A stretch of DNA of 64,000 nucleotides from JBDFMH01 sp047238125 (GCF_047238125.1 NZ_JBDFMH010000001.1:558001-622000); one strand, 5' to 3'. Counted from the stretch's first letter, positions 27,225-35,520 are shown. Notes: generated by a model not told the origin, from the letters alone. A program made the numbers and translations.

Positions 27225-27721
27225 GAACGCGAACGGTCCTGAATATCGAAATCCGGTTGGGAGAGGCCGACGATCATGTCGATGAAGCGCTTGGCCTCGG
27301 CGATAACCTCGCCTGCCTCGGCGGCATTGCTGAAGCGCCCCTGATGGACCACCTCGTTGCGGACCTTGTTGATTTTCTCGGCCGACGCGATCAGCGCCTT
27401 CGCTGTCTTGCTCTTCTTCGGCCGCGCGAAATAGATCGGGACGAATAGCCGTTCGACCTTTCCGCGAAGGCCATTGGCCCACATCAGGAATTGATCGACG
27501 ATGACCGCATCGAACTCGGTCTGTCGCGCCCATTCATGCCGGATCGCATAATTCGCCGCGATCTCCGCTGCGGTTGAGCATCTCACGATCGCTGCGGACG
27601 GCTCATCGCGAAGATGCAGCCCGGACAGCTTGTTCCATTGGGACTGCAATTTTTCGAGGTCGGAGCGCTCATTATAGGGCGTCTTCCTCTTGGGCCGATG
27701 ACCTTCATCCGGTCCTTGCAT
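27221..27721 (-). CDS. HEPN-like protein (gene 4 of candidate defence operon)
   Basis: A 166-aa helical protein not recognised by name. It carries KVRNEVVHQG, where Arg121-Asn-x3-His126 matches the RN(x3)H catalytic signature of HEPN ribonucleases. An upstream helix with STAAEIAANYAI fits the first HEPN helix. HEPN proteins are common RNA-cutting effectors in toxin-antitoxin and phage-defence systems. RNase activity here is inference from one motif. Starts 56 bases after gene 3. Confidence 0.7.
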   Translation of the reverse strand: MQGPDEGHRPKRKTPYNERSDLEKLQSQWNKLSGLHLRDEPSAAIVRCSTAAEIAANYAIRHEWARQTEFDAVIVDQFLMWANGLRGKVERLFVPIYFARPKKSKTAKALIASAEKINKVRNEVVHQGRFSNAAEAGEVIAEAKRFIDMIVGLSQPDFDIQDRSRS

Positions 27722-27777
27722 CTTGTGTCTTCGCCCCCAACAGACTCGGCCTCGATACTCTATCGCGACATTTCAAC

Positions 27778-28401
27778 TTAGCGAGCCTGTCCCACTTCGG
27801 CCAGATAATGCCGATAGGCGAACCCGATCAGATCCCGCACCAGTTCCAGGAGGCCGCCCGTGGGCAAGCCGTCGAACGGATCGCCGTGCGCCAAGGCATT
27901 ACGGCGATCGGCAAGGGTCGGCTTCGTCTCGCCGGTCAACTGGCCGATGGCCGTGCCGCCGCACCGGGCGATCATGGGAATCTGCCCGTCGGTTAGCCCG
28001 TCCTTCGTGACCATATCCTTGAGCAGCGCATTGAACGAACGTCGGGGCGGGGTCGCCATTAGCGCCGTGGACGGATCGAGTCGCTTCCTGGGAAGCGGCT
28101 TGACGTCGGCCCCGTAGCGATCGTTCAGAGCCAGCTCCAAGGCTGTCAGCGCAACCAGCTCACCGGCCTTCACCAAATCAAGGTCGATCCAGCCCAAGAG
28201 ATAGAGCTTCTGAGCCCGCGCATATTTGGCCTGCACGATCTGCGGAATGAGCGGGTCGAGAGCGAGGCTGGCGACGAAGGCCCGCCACTGTTCGGCGTCG
28301 TCGAACTGGATAAAGCCGCCGGGCCGGCCCGGCGCTGGCCAGGGCAATAACAGCGGTTCCGATCGTGGCGGCGGAACCAAGTCCGGCGGCCAACTCGTCA
28401 T
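27778..28401 (-). CDS. HEPN-like protein (gene 3 of candidate defence operon)
   Basis: A 207-aa protein not recognised by name. A Pro-rich N-terminus is followed by helices: AGELVALTALELALNDRYG (80-98), then FNALLKDMVTKDGL and LADRRNALAHGDPF. Arg167-Asn-x3-His172 is a HEPN-type motif, and the ALELAL helix plus the post-motif helix (LLELVRDLIGFAYRHY) match the layout of HEPN domains. Start and stop overlap gene 2 (ATGA). Confidence 0.75.
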   Translation of the reverse strand: MTSWPPDLVPPPRSEPLLLPWPAPGRPGGFIQFDDAEQWRAFVASLALDPLIPQIVQAKYARAQKLYLLGWIDLDLVKAGELVALTALELALNDRYGADVKPLPRKRLDPSTALMATPPRRSFNALLKDMVTKDGLTDGQIPMIARCGGTAIGQLTGETKPTLADRRNALAHGDPFDGLPTGGLLELVRDLIGFAYRHYLAEVGQAR

Positions 28402-29144
28402 TCGGAGCGAGCCTTCCAAATCGCGGCGATCCTGTTCCAAGCCCTGCGCCACACCGACATGGTTGAAGGAAGCACGCCCGGCCCCCTTCGCGTGATGGTC
28501 GCCTTCACATTGTCGAACGCCCCCTCGTGGAACCCCATCAGGAACAGGGCGCGCAGTTTGTCTGCGGCCAGCGGCATCGGCTGCACCGTATCAGCCTCGC
28601 GGCGTGCGTAGTCGAGCAGCAGTTCGCAGCGCGCATGAATATCGGCGATGTCCTGAATATATTCTTCGATCTCGGACTTGAGGATATTGCGGCGGCCGGC
28701 TGTGCCCGCCACCACATCGGCGTGCAAACCGCGAAGTCGGCCGACTTGAACTTGCAGGCGACCGAGCAAATCGGCGATCACCTCCGCCACTTCATTGGAC
28801 GCGGCTTCTATCACCTCGGCGAGCGCGGCCGTCTCGCCTTGCGGCAATGGCGGAATCTCCCAGGCAATCAGCGCCTCGCGCTCAATATGATTACCCGGCG
28901 CGGCCAGATAGAGACGGCGCAGGTCTCTGGCGACGGTCCGCGCATATTCCATGATGCTGCTGAGCACGAGCGGCAAGGTCGAGCGCGCGGCGGCATGGCG
29001 CCGGCCCAGCCGGTCCAACTCGAACCTGCGCGCCTGGCGTGTCTGGTGATAGACGAAACCGGCGCCGATCAGCGCCGCTAGGATCGCCAGCCCGCTTGAG
29101 ATCAGCGTCTGCCACTGGTTCGCGAATGCCCCCCAATCGGTCAC
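28398..29144 (-). CDS. Unknown membrane-anchored helical protein (gene 2 of candidate defence operon)
   Basis: A 248-aa protein not recognised. One membrane segment lies at about 12-32 (LISSGLAILAALIGAGFVYH), followed by a charged, long-helix cytoplasmic region. The start is a GTG at 29144: a strong GGAGGGG site (29152-29158) lies seven bases upstream, whereas the ATG at 29149 reads straight into a stop. It begins four bases after gene 1 ends. Confidence 0.75.
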   Translation of the reverse strand: MTDWGAFANQWQTLISSGLAILAALIGAGFVYHQTRQARRFELDRLGRRHAAARSTLPLVLSSIMEYARTVARDLRRLYLAAPGNHIEREALIAWEIPPLPQGETAALAEVIEAASNEVAEVIADLLGRLQVQVGRLRGLHADVVAGTAGRRNILKSEIEEYIQDIADIHARCELLLDYARREADTVQPMPLAADKLRALFLMGFHEGAFDNVKATITRRGPGVLPSTMSVWRRAWNRIAAIWKARSE

Positions 29145-29148
29145 ACCA

Positions 29149-30042
29149 TCACCCCTCCGGCAGCGCGATCGAAACCGCAATCGCCGCCGCGATCGGTCCC
29201 GAGCGCCGCTCGATCAGCCGTCCGACGATCTCCTGCCGATCCTCGCCAAACTGTTGACCCACCTTGCAGCGCAGCAGCAAATCGGCCGCCCAGGTCTCCA
29301 GCCGCCAGTTGCTCGCCGGTCCCGCCGCTTCCAGCGCGGCAAGAGTCGGCGCAGCGCCTTCGTCCAACGCTTCCAGAACGCCATCGACGTCCGCCATCGA
29401 ATAAACCCGGCAGCCGAGCGGAGGGTGGTTCACGCTCTGATAGGACGCCACTGGATAGCGCACGGTCGTCGGGATCATTGGAGGATTGTAGAACAGGTAA
29501 TAGACGGCATCGCCGAACTCGTCATTGAGGCGCCGGATCACCTCCACCTGGTCGCTGCCGGCAGTGAGCGCCCCATAGGTGCAATCCACCGAGAACTCGA
29601 ATTGGCGATGCGCCTTGCCCAGTGGTGATTTCGGATCGCGGCGCAGAAAGGCGTTCATGCCATAGGCGAAGCCGACCGGATCATCGTCCTCGACATCATT
29701 GTTGAGGGGGTAGAGCCGTTTGGATTGCAGCAGCCCGATCTTCTGCGCGAGCAATGTCCCGGCGCGATAGACGAAGACCAGCACCGCGATGTCCGCCGTT
29801 TCCCAGCGGCCCAAACGGCGCAGGCCCCCGATATTGTGGACGTTCATCTCGACGATCGCGCCCGAGGACAACAGCCGCGGCGGAGAAAAGGGTATCACCG
29901 CCTCAACCAGCCCATCGTCGAGGGCGGTCTCGCGAATATTGGGCACATTGACCAAGCGTTCGGTCACTTTGCGGTTCGCCTCGGCGAACACGGCGCGAAA
30001 CCAGTCGATCGCGTCTTCGGCAATGTCGGGCCAAGTCGTCAT
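29149..30042 (-). CDS. Unknown protein with nuclease-like QSK motif (gene 1 of candidate defence operon)
   Basis: A 297-aa protein not recognised. The segment ETADIAVLVF (81-90) followed by LLQSKRLYP (104-112) looks like the D...(E/Q)xK core of PD-(D/E)xK nucleases, in the Mrr-like Gln variant: Asp84, Gln106, Lys108, with Glu65 a possible upstream helix residue. The rest includes YYLFYNPPMIPTTVRYP and several helices. A nuclease role is inference. First gene of the six-gene run; no clear promoter was identified upstream. Confidence 0.75.
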   Translation of the reverse strand: MTTWPDIAEDAIDWFRAVFAEANRKVTERLVNVPNIRETALDDGLVEAVIPFSPPRLLSSGAIVEMNVHNIGGLRRLGRWETADIAVLVFVYRAGTLLAQKIGLLQSKRLYPLNNDVEDDDPVGFAYGMNAFLRRDPKSPLGKAHRQFEFSVDCTYGALTAGSDQVEVIRRLNDEFGDAVYYLFYNPPMIPTTVRYPVASYQSVNHPPLGCRVYSMADVDGVLEALDEGAAPTLAALEAAGPASNWRLETWAADLLLRCKVGQQFGEDRQEIVGRLIERRSGPIAAAIAVSIALPEG

Positions 30043-30150
30043 GTCTCAAGCATAGCAATCGTCGAACTTCACGTCGTTCCAAAATCCGACGGCATTGGAG
30101 CGGCAGGAGCAAGTATATGGGAAGGCAGATACTTTGGCGCCTCCCTGCGG

Positions 30151-30171
30151 GACCGCCGCTCTATCTCCGCT
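30151..30171. repeat. 21-bp direct repeat flanking the unknown operon, right copy
   Basis: GACCGCCGCTCTATCTCCGCT; differs from the left copy (26521-26541) at two adjacent bases only. Confidence 0.55.
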
Positions 30172-30351
30172 TCGCTCCGACCGAGCCCCTAACGGGTCTC
30201 GTCCGTGCCGGTAACGATCAGCATGGCGGGATTGGCGCTCGCGCGCCGAATGGCAAATCCGCCGACGCGGATTTGTGTCTTTCCCAAGCTGCGGAGATCG
30301 GGCCAGGGCTGCGCCGGCCCGATCGCTTTGACGGTCGTTGCACTCCCCGAG

Positions 30352-30505
30352 ATGGGGTGGGCGTCGCTTCCCTCTAGGCCCGCCGCGCCGAGCCGCAACG
30401 CGCGTTCCGCGCTTACCTCCTCTGCGTTCCGGTCCTGCGGATGCTGCCCGGCTCCGCCGGCGAGCCTTCCGGTCGCTCTTTCGCCGCCCACCCCATTCCG
30501 GGGTG
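30352..30505 (+). promoter_or_regulatory. Leader with mutually exclusive hairpins before the ParB-like gene
   Basis: CGCCCACCCCAT (30485-30496) can pair perfectly over 12 bases with ATGGGGTGGGCG (30352-30363), or its CACCCC part (30489-30494) can pair locally with GGGGTG (30500-30505). The local hairpin ends 12 bases before the AAGGAG site. An attenuator-like switch is possible. Confidence 0.4.
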
Positions 30506-30530
30506 CGTGTGGTTTTGAAGGAGAAGTGTG

Positions 30531-32618
30531 ATGAACGCTGTTACCGAAACAGTAGCCGCCGAGCCTGTGTCGGGCGTCGAGATTTTCGTGCCGCTGGCCA
30601 AGCTCAAGAAGTCCCCGCGCAACGCGCGCAAGGTGCCGCATGGGGAAGCCGCTATCGAGGCGCTGGCCGCTTCGATCCAGCACAAGGGGTTGATCCAGAA
30701 TCTTGTCGTCGAGCCGGAGGTCAAAGAGGACGGCACGCCGACCGGCTATTATCTCGTCACCGCTGGCGAGGGCCGCAGGCTGGCGATGCTGCTGCGCGCC
30801 AAGCGCAAGCAGATCAAGAAGTCCGAGCCTGTGCGCTGCTGGCTGGATACGCAGAACGATCCCTCCGAGATCAGTCTGGACGAGAACGTGACCCGGACGC
30901 CCATGCACCCCGCCGATCAGTTCGAGCGGTTCGCAGAGCTTTCCAATGACAAGGGTTGGGGCGCGCAGGAGATCGGCGCGCGGTTCGGCGTGTCGGCTTC
31001 CGTGGTGAAGCAACGACTTCGTTTGGGCGCTGTCAGTCCTAAGCTGTTGCAGGTCTATCGCGACGATGGGCTGACCTTGGACCAACTTATGGCCTTCGCG
31101 ATCACCGAGGACCATGCCCGGCAGGAGCAGGTATTCGAGAACCTGCATCACAATCGCGAGCCATGGATCATCCGGCGCGACATGACCGCCAGCAATGTTC
31201 CGGCCACCGACCGGCGCGCGGTGTTCGTCGGGGCCGACGCCTATGTCGAGGCGGGCGGCAATATCATCCGCGACCTGTTCAGCGAGGACCGGGGCGGGTT
31301 CTTCGAGGATGCGGGCCTGCTCGACATGCTCGCCGCCGAGAAGCTGCGCGAGATCGCAGGCGAGGTTCAGGCCGAAGGCTGGAAATGGGCCGAGGCGCAT
31401 ATCGACTATCCCCACGCCCACGGGATGCGGCGCTTCTATCCGCAGACCATCGCCCTGTCCGACGAGGACGAGGCACGGCTGGAGGCGCTGTCCACCGAGC
31501 ATGACGAGCTTGCCGAAGGCTATTCGTCCTATGACGAGATGCCCGAGGACGTTGCGGAGAAGCTGGAGGCGGTCTCCGACGAGATCGACGCCATCTCCGA
31601 GAAGCGCCATGCCTACGACGCCAACGTGATCGCGCATGGCGGCGTGTTCGTGGTGCTGAACCATGACGGCGTTCCCCGTCTCGAGCGCGGTTTTGTCCGT
31701 CCCGAGGATGAAGCGCCGGCCGATCCGCAGCCGGAGGACGAGGGCGACGCAATCGACCCGAAGGCCGTAGAGAATGAGCCGACCGAGGACGGTGACGAGG
31801 ACGCGCAGGAGATCGAGGACGAGGACGAGGACGAGGACGAGGAACCGGGCAAGCCGATTTCCGACAGCCTTACCCGCGACCTGTCCGCCCACCGGACGCT
31901 GGCTTTGCGCGTGGCGCTTGGCGAGCGGCCCGATCTGGCGCTGATCGCCTTGACCCACACGCTCACGGCGCAACTGTTCTACAGCTATGCCGAGGCCGGT
32001 TGCCTTGAGGTTCGTCCGACCGTGACGCCGCTTGGCAGCCATGCGGACGGGATCGAGGACACCCCGCTGGTCGCCACCGCGAACGAGGCCCGCGAGGCAT
32101 GGGCCGAGCGGATGCCGCGTGATGTTGCCGACCTGTGGGGCTTCATTGTTGGTCTGGACGATGAGAAGCGATTGGCGCTGTTGGCGCATTGCGCATCCCG
32201 CACCGTCAATGCGCTGCGGTTGCCGTGGGACCGCAAGCCCCGGACGCTGCAAACGGCGGACAGGCTGGCGACCGCACTGGCGCTGGACGTGGCGAAGGAC
32301 TGGGCGCCGACCGTGGACAGCTACCTTGGCCGCGTCACCAAGGCGCATATCGTGGCGGCTGTGTCCGAAGGCGTGTCGGAGGATGCCGCTCGCCGTATCG
32401 CGGACATGAAGAAGCCGGACATGGCGCAAGCCGCCGAGCAGCTTCTGGCCGGGAGCGGCTGGCTTCCCGCCGTGCTGCGGACGCCGAAGCCGGAAGCAGA
32501 GCAGCCCGCATCCGTCGAGGTCGAGGACGTGGAAAGCGTGGAGCAGCCGTCCGAAGTGGAGGCTTCCGATACCGAAGCGGAGAACGGCGAAGCGTCCCAC
32601 GCCGTCGCCGCCGAATAG
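30531..32618 (+). CDS. ParB/RepB/Spo0J-family protein
   Basis: A 695-aa protein. The N-terminal ParB-like nuclease/CTP-binding domain has PLAKLKKSPRNARKVP and TAGEGRRLAMLLRA, and a KorB-like HTH follows (ARFGVSASVVKQRLRLGAVSP). The middle is a long acidic stretch (QPEDEGDAIDP, then DEDEDEDEEP), and the C-terminal third is helical. On ICEs and plasmids such large ParB-like proteins probably help maintenance or gene control. AAGGAG lies 7 bases before the ATG at 30531; a GTG one codon earlier is too close. Confidence 0.88.
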   Translation: MNAVTETVAAEPVSGVEIFVPLAKLKKSPRNARKVPHGEAAIEALAASIQHKGLIQNLVVEPEVKEDGTPTGYYLVTAGEGRRLAMLLRAKRKQIKKSEPVRCWLDTQNDPSEISLDENVTRTPMHPADQFERFAELSNDKGWGAQEIGARFGVSASVVKQRLRLGAVSPKLLQVYRDDGLTLDQLMAFAITEDHARQEQVFENLHHNREPWIIRRDMTASNVPATDRRAVFVGADAYVEAGGNIIRDLFSEDRGGFFEDAGLLDMLAAEKLREIAGEVQAEGWKWAEAHIDYPHAHGMRRFYPQTIALSDEDEARLEALSTEHDELAEGYSSYDEMPEDVAEKLEAVSDEIDAISEKRHAYDANVIAHGGVFVVLNHDGVPRLERGFVRPEDEAPADPQPEDEGDAIDPKAVENEPTEDGDEDAQEIEDEDEDEDEEPGKPISDSLTRDLSAHRTLALRVALGERPDLALIALTHTLTAQLFYSYAEAGCLEVRPTVTPLGSHADGIEDTPLVATANEAREAWAERMPRDVADLWGFIVGLDDEKRLALLAHCASRTVNALRLPWDRKPRTLQTADRLATALALDVAKDWAPTVDSYLGRVTKAHIVAAVSEGVSEDAARRIADMKKPDMAQAAEQLLAGSGWLPAVLRTPKPEAEQPASVEVEDVESVEQPSEVEASDTEAENGEASHAVAAE

Positions 32619-32625
32619 CGGCTTG

Positions 32626-32661
32626 GGCCGGGATCGCGTGAGCGGTCCCGGCCTTCCTTTT
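32626..32661 (+). terminator. Rho-independent terminator after the ParB-like gene
   Basis: A 12-bp stem (32626-32637 with 32642-32653, one G-U pair), GTGA loop, then TTCCTTTTG. Confidence 0.85.
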
Positions 32662-32670
32662 GTCGCCGGC

Positions 32671-32710
32671 AAAAAATCGCGGCCGCGCCCTTTCCGGGCG
32701 CGGCGCTTTT
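32671..32710. terminator. Second, possibly bidirectional terminator hairpin
   Basis: GCCGCGCCC (32682-32690) and GGGCGCGGC (32696-32704) pair over nine bases. An A run on the left (32671-32676) and GCTTTT on the right would give U tracts in both directions, so it could also end the convergent TIGR02391 gene. Confidence 0.65.
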
Positions 32711-32722
32711 CCTCGCGCAAGA

Positions 32723-33634
32723 TCAGGGACGCGGCGGCATATGGCCGGCATCGAGCCGACGATGGATGAGGGAGACGAGCGTCAGAAGATCTTCGGCGTC
32801 GGTCTTGGTCATAAGCCAATGGATACGCGCTTCATGGGCGGTCGGATTACGGAACATCCCGAACACCCCTTTGACCAGGTTGGCGAAGCCGCCTTGCTCG
32901 CTGCGCTCGCTGGCCGTGCCGCGCGTATTGATCGCCAGCATCGGGGGATCGCCGCCCAGCACGCGGTCCACCAGCGTTCCCCCATCATCTGACAGGCCCG
33001 TCCTGACCCGCATCTTGTCGGCGACGCTTTTCACCGCCTCCTGAACCGCGTGGAAATAGTCGTCGGCTAGCAGCTCCGCGCGGCAGAAGCGCAGCACGTC
33101 CGGGTGAACGCCGCGCGTCTCCAAATCGGTGCGCAATTCCTTCGCGCGGCGCTGCGCTTCCGGCAAGGTGGTCGCCTGTTCGACTGTTTCAATCTTTCCG
33201 GCTTCGCTAACCACGAGGCCGGCGAAGGCGAGGGCCTGGTTGAGACTGGCGCGCATGGGCTCGTAACGGTGCGGCTCGCGACTATAGCGGGCGGGGCTCA
33301 TCGCATGGCGGATGAAGCCGAGGATGCGGGTGCGGTCCTGCCGGGAGTTCTGGCTAGCGGCGAAGGCGTTGTAGATGCGGTGCCGCTTGGTCATCTCGCC
33401 CGGATCGGTCATCTGACAGGTCGCTATCAGCATCGCAATCTCGGTCCCTTTGAGTCCCGTTTCCGTGTCGCCTAGCGCGCCAGCGATGGCTTCGAGCTGA
33501 TCCTGCGAAAACAGTTGCGCCACCTTTTCCTTCTCCCCCTTGTGAACCTCCGCGGTCTCCTCTGGTCGAATCGGCAAATCACCTTGGAACGTAGGATGAA
33601 CATCGCGCAAGGCTGTTGGCAGAGTTGCCGACAT
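32723..33634 (-). CDS. TIGR02391 (Ymh-like) family protein with HEPN-like motif
   Basis: A 303-aa protein. The C-terminal ~130 residues match the TIGR02391/Ymh family (FCRAELLADDYFHAVQEAVK, GFANLVKGVFGMFRNPTAHEAR). Arg262-Asn-Pro-Thr-Ala-His267 is again an RNxxxH pattern. Family function is unclear; it is frequent on mobile elements and in defence-rich regions. Convergent with the ParB-like gene. Confidence 0.8.
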   Translation of the reverse strand: MSATLPTALRDVHPTFQGDLPIRPEETAEVHKGEKEKVAQLFSQDQLEAIAGALGDTETGLKGTEIAMLIATCQMTDPGEMTKRHRIYNAFAASQNSRQDRTRILGFIRHAMSPARYSREPHRYEPMRASLNQALAFAGLVVSEAGKIETVEQATTLPEAQRRAKELRTDLETRGVHPDVLRFCRAELLADDYFHAVQEAVKSVADKMRVRTGLSDDGGTLVDRVLGGDPPMLAINTRGTASERSEQGGFANLVKGVFGMFRNPTAHEARIHWLMTKTDAEDLLTLVSLIHRRLDAGHMPPRP

Positions 33635-33908
33635 AATCGCCGATCATACGAAACTCCCTGACTTCTGAGCCGGACACCCGGCGGCCTCCCCAATGGCTTG
33701 TCTGACCGAAGCCGATCGCCTTCCCGCAAGGGTGTCGTCCGGCTTTTTTCCGCCGCCTACGGCTTTGCATCGCGAAGCAAAAAAACCGCCCGCCACCCAA
33801 CCTCCACTGCGTTGCGGCCGCAAGCGGTGCGGGGTCGATCGCGCCCCGGCCGACGCCGAGCCATCGAGGCCGCGATGGGCGTGGCCCGAGCAAGTAGGAG
33901 ATTACGAC

Positions 33909-34208
33909 ATGGCCACGATCGGCACATTCACCGCCAACAGCAAGGGCGAGTTTACCGGCGTTATCAAGACGCTCACCCTCAACACCAAGGCGACCCTTCG
34001 CCCGATCGAGAAGGAAGGCGAGAAGTCCCCCGACTTCCGCATCCAGTCCGGCAATATGGACATCGGCGCCGCCTGGAAGAAGACCAGCCGCGAAGGCCGC
34101 GACTACATCTCGGTCAAGCTGGACGATCCGAGCTTCCCGGCTCCCATCTACGCTACGCTGTCCGAAACCGACACCGCCGGTGAATACGCGCTCATCTGGT
34201 CCCGCTGA
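33909..34208 (+). CDS. DUF736 protein (copy 1)
   Basis: A 99-aa small beta-rich protein, MATIGTFTANSKGEFTGVIKT at the N-terminus and FPAPIYATL near the C-terminus, as in DUF736. Function unknown; nearly always found on conjugative elements of alphaproteobacteria. An upstream frame to 33693 is low-complexity leader. AGGAG precedes the ATG. A paralogue lies at 38527. Confidence 0.9.
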   Translation: MATIGTFTANSKGEFTGVIKTLTLNTKATLRPIEKEGEKSPDFRIQSGNMDIGAAWKKTSREGRDYISVKLDDPSFPAPIYATLSETDTAGEYALIWSR

Positions 34209-34217
34209 CCCCGACAC

Positions 34218-34260
34218 GGCGCCCCGCTCCATCGGAGCGGGGCGCCTTCGTGCGTTTGTT
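34218..34260 (+). terminator. Terminator hairpin after DUF736 copy 1
   Basis: A perfect 13-bp stem (34218-34230 with 34234-34246, ATC loop) followed by a T-containing stretch TTCGTGCGTTTGTTT. The U tract is interrupted. Confidence 0.65.
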
Positions 34261-34443
34261 TCGCCGGTTTTCAAAGCGGACGGGCCGTAGGCCCGGCATG
34301 TTGTCAGAGGTGCTTGGGGCGCTGCCCCCAGCGCCCTTCGGAGCGGCTTCCGCCCAGCTTCCTCCACGGCTGCGCCGTTCCGTGCAGCCGGTTCCCCGCG
34401 AAGCCGCCCACTCCGGTTGCACCCCCGGTCTCGCCGACGGGCA

Positions 34444-34478
34444 GGGTTTCAGCGCGGCGCTCCGCTGCGCGGAAACCC
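34444..34478 (+). promoter_or_regulatory. Hairpin just upstream of the DUF932 ribosome site
   Basis: GGGTTTC (34444-34450) pairs with GAAACCC (34472-34478), with further pairing in the GC-rich loop; AAGGAG starts six bases later. A second hairpin (GGGCGCTG/CAGCGCCC) lies about 120 bases upstream. Possibly a translational control element. Confidence 0.35.
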
Positions 34479-34496
34479 AAGCCCAAGGAGGTCAAA

Positions 34497-35339
34497 ATGC
34501 ACTACCAGCTTGCTACCCGGTTCGGCCGCAACGCCCATCAGATCAGCGGCCGGGAGCCGCTCGACAACGAGGCGCTCTATCGCCACGTCCCGTCCATCTT
34601 CGCCCGCGAGGCGCATGACAGCCGTTCGGAGCGGTATGTCTATGTCCCGACCATCGACATCGTGGAGGGGTTGCGCCGGGAGGGATGGTTCCCGTTCTTC
34701 GCCGTTCAGTCGGTTCCGCGCGACGGCAGCCGTCACGGTCACGCCAAGCACATGCTGCGCCTTCGCCGCGACGACGGTATCGGCAAGCCGGAGGCCGCCG
34801 AGGTCATCATCGTCAACAGCCATGACGGGACGAGCGCCTATCAGATGTTCGCCGGGATGCTGCGCTTCGTCTGCACCAACAGCATGATTGCGGGCGAGCG
34901 GTTCGAGGAAGTCCGCGTGCCGCACAAAGGCAATATCGAGCATGACATCATCGAAGGCGTCTATACCGTCGCCGAGGACTTCCCCCGGCTGATCGACGCC
35001 AGCGAGTCGATGAAGGCGATCCAGCTTTCCCCGGACGAGCAGCGGTTGCTTGGCGAGGTAAGCCTTGTTGCCCGCTACGGCGACGACGAAAGCCCACTCC
35101 GGCCAGAGCAGATCATCGAGCCGCGCCGCCGCGAAGATGTGGACCGCAGCCTTTGGACCACCTTCAACGTCATTCAGGAGAATGTCGTTCGGGGCGGGTT
35201 GCAGGGCCGGAAGCGCAACGCCGAGGGCCGCATACGCCGGGCGCAGACCCGCGCGATCAACGGCATCGACCAAAACGTGACGCTCAATCGCGCCCTCTGG
35301 ACGCTGGCCGAAGGGATGCAGCGCCTCAAGGCCACCTGA
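34497..35339 (+). CDS. DUF932 protein
   Basis: A 280-aa protein of the DUF932/phage-plasmid-like family, opening MHYQLATRFGRNAHQISG and containing FFAVQSVPRDGSRHGHAKHM, VNSHDGTSAYQMFAGMLRFV and CTNSMIAGE. Function is unproven; homologues are carried by plasmids, phages and ICEs. AAGGAG lies 6 bases before the ATG. The in-frame extension to 34314 covers the hairpin leader and is rejected. Confidence 0.9.
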   Translation: MHYQLATRFGRNAHQISGREPLDNEALYRHVPSIFAREAHDSRSERYVYVPTIDIVEGLRREGWFPFFAVQSVPRDGSRHGHAKHMLRLRRDDGIGKPEAAEVIIVNSHDGTSAYQMFAGMLRFVCTNSMIAGERFEEVRVPHKGNIEHDIIEGVYTVAEDFPRLIDASESMKAIQLSPDEQRLLGEVSLVARYGDDESPLRPEQIIEPRRREDVDRSLWTTFNVIQENVVRGGLQGRKRNAEGRIRRAQTRAINGIDQNVTLNRALWTLAEGMQRLKAT

Positions 35340-35349
35340 CTATCCGCCA

Positions 35350-35391
35350 CCGCAGGGCCGGAGTTTCCGGCCCTGCGGCTTCGCCATTTTT
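35350..35391 (+). terminator. Rho-independent terminator after DUF932
   Basis: A perfect 12-bp stem (35350-35361 with 35367-35378), AGTTT loop, then CTTCGCCATTTTT. Confidence 0.88.
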
Positions 35392-35520
35392 GCGCCGATC
35401 CGCCGCAGCGGATCGGCGGCGATCGCGCGTCCTGGAGTCCGCCCGGCCGCAAGCGCGCTCGCCGGGCTGCCGCCCGGCTCGCGCTAGGTGGTGGCCAAAT
35501 ACTGCACATTATTCTATGAC

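Larger units (their letters stand above)
30043..30530. other. 488-base leader and spacer before the ParB-like gene
   Basis: No convincing gene. It holds the right copy of the 21-bp repeat and, towards the right end, alternative RNA pairings (see separate entry). The only open frames (for example 30205-30531) give Pro/Arg-rich products without family features. Confidence 0.6.

Noticed and set aside
30205..30531. A 108-codon plus-strand frame ending at the ParB-like start (TGATG)
   Set aside because: Tempting because of the overlap, but composition is Pro/Ser/Arg-rich, there is no ribosome site, and it covers the pairing leader.
30189..32819. An 876-codon open frame on the minus strand
   Set aside because: Antisense shadow of the ParB-like gene: high GC opens the frame, the product is Arg/Leu/Gly-rich and has no family marks, and the plus strand has a ribosome site, domains and a terminator.
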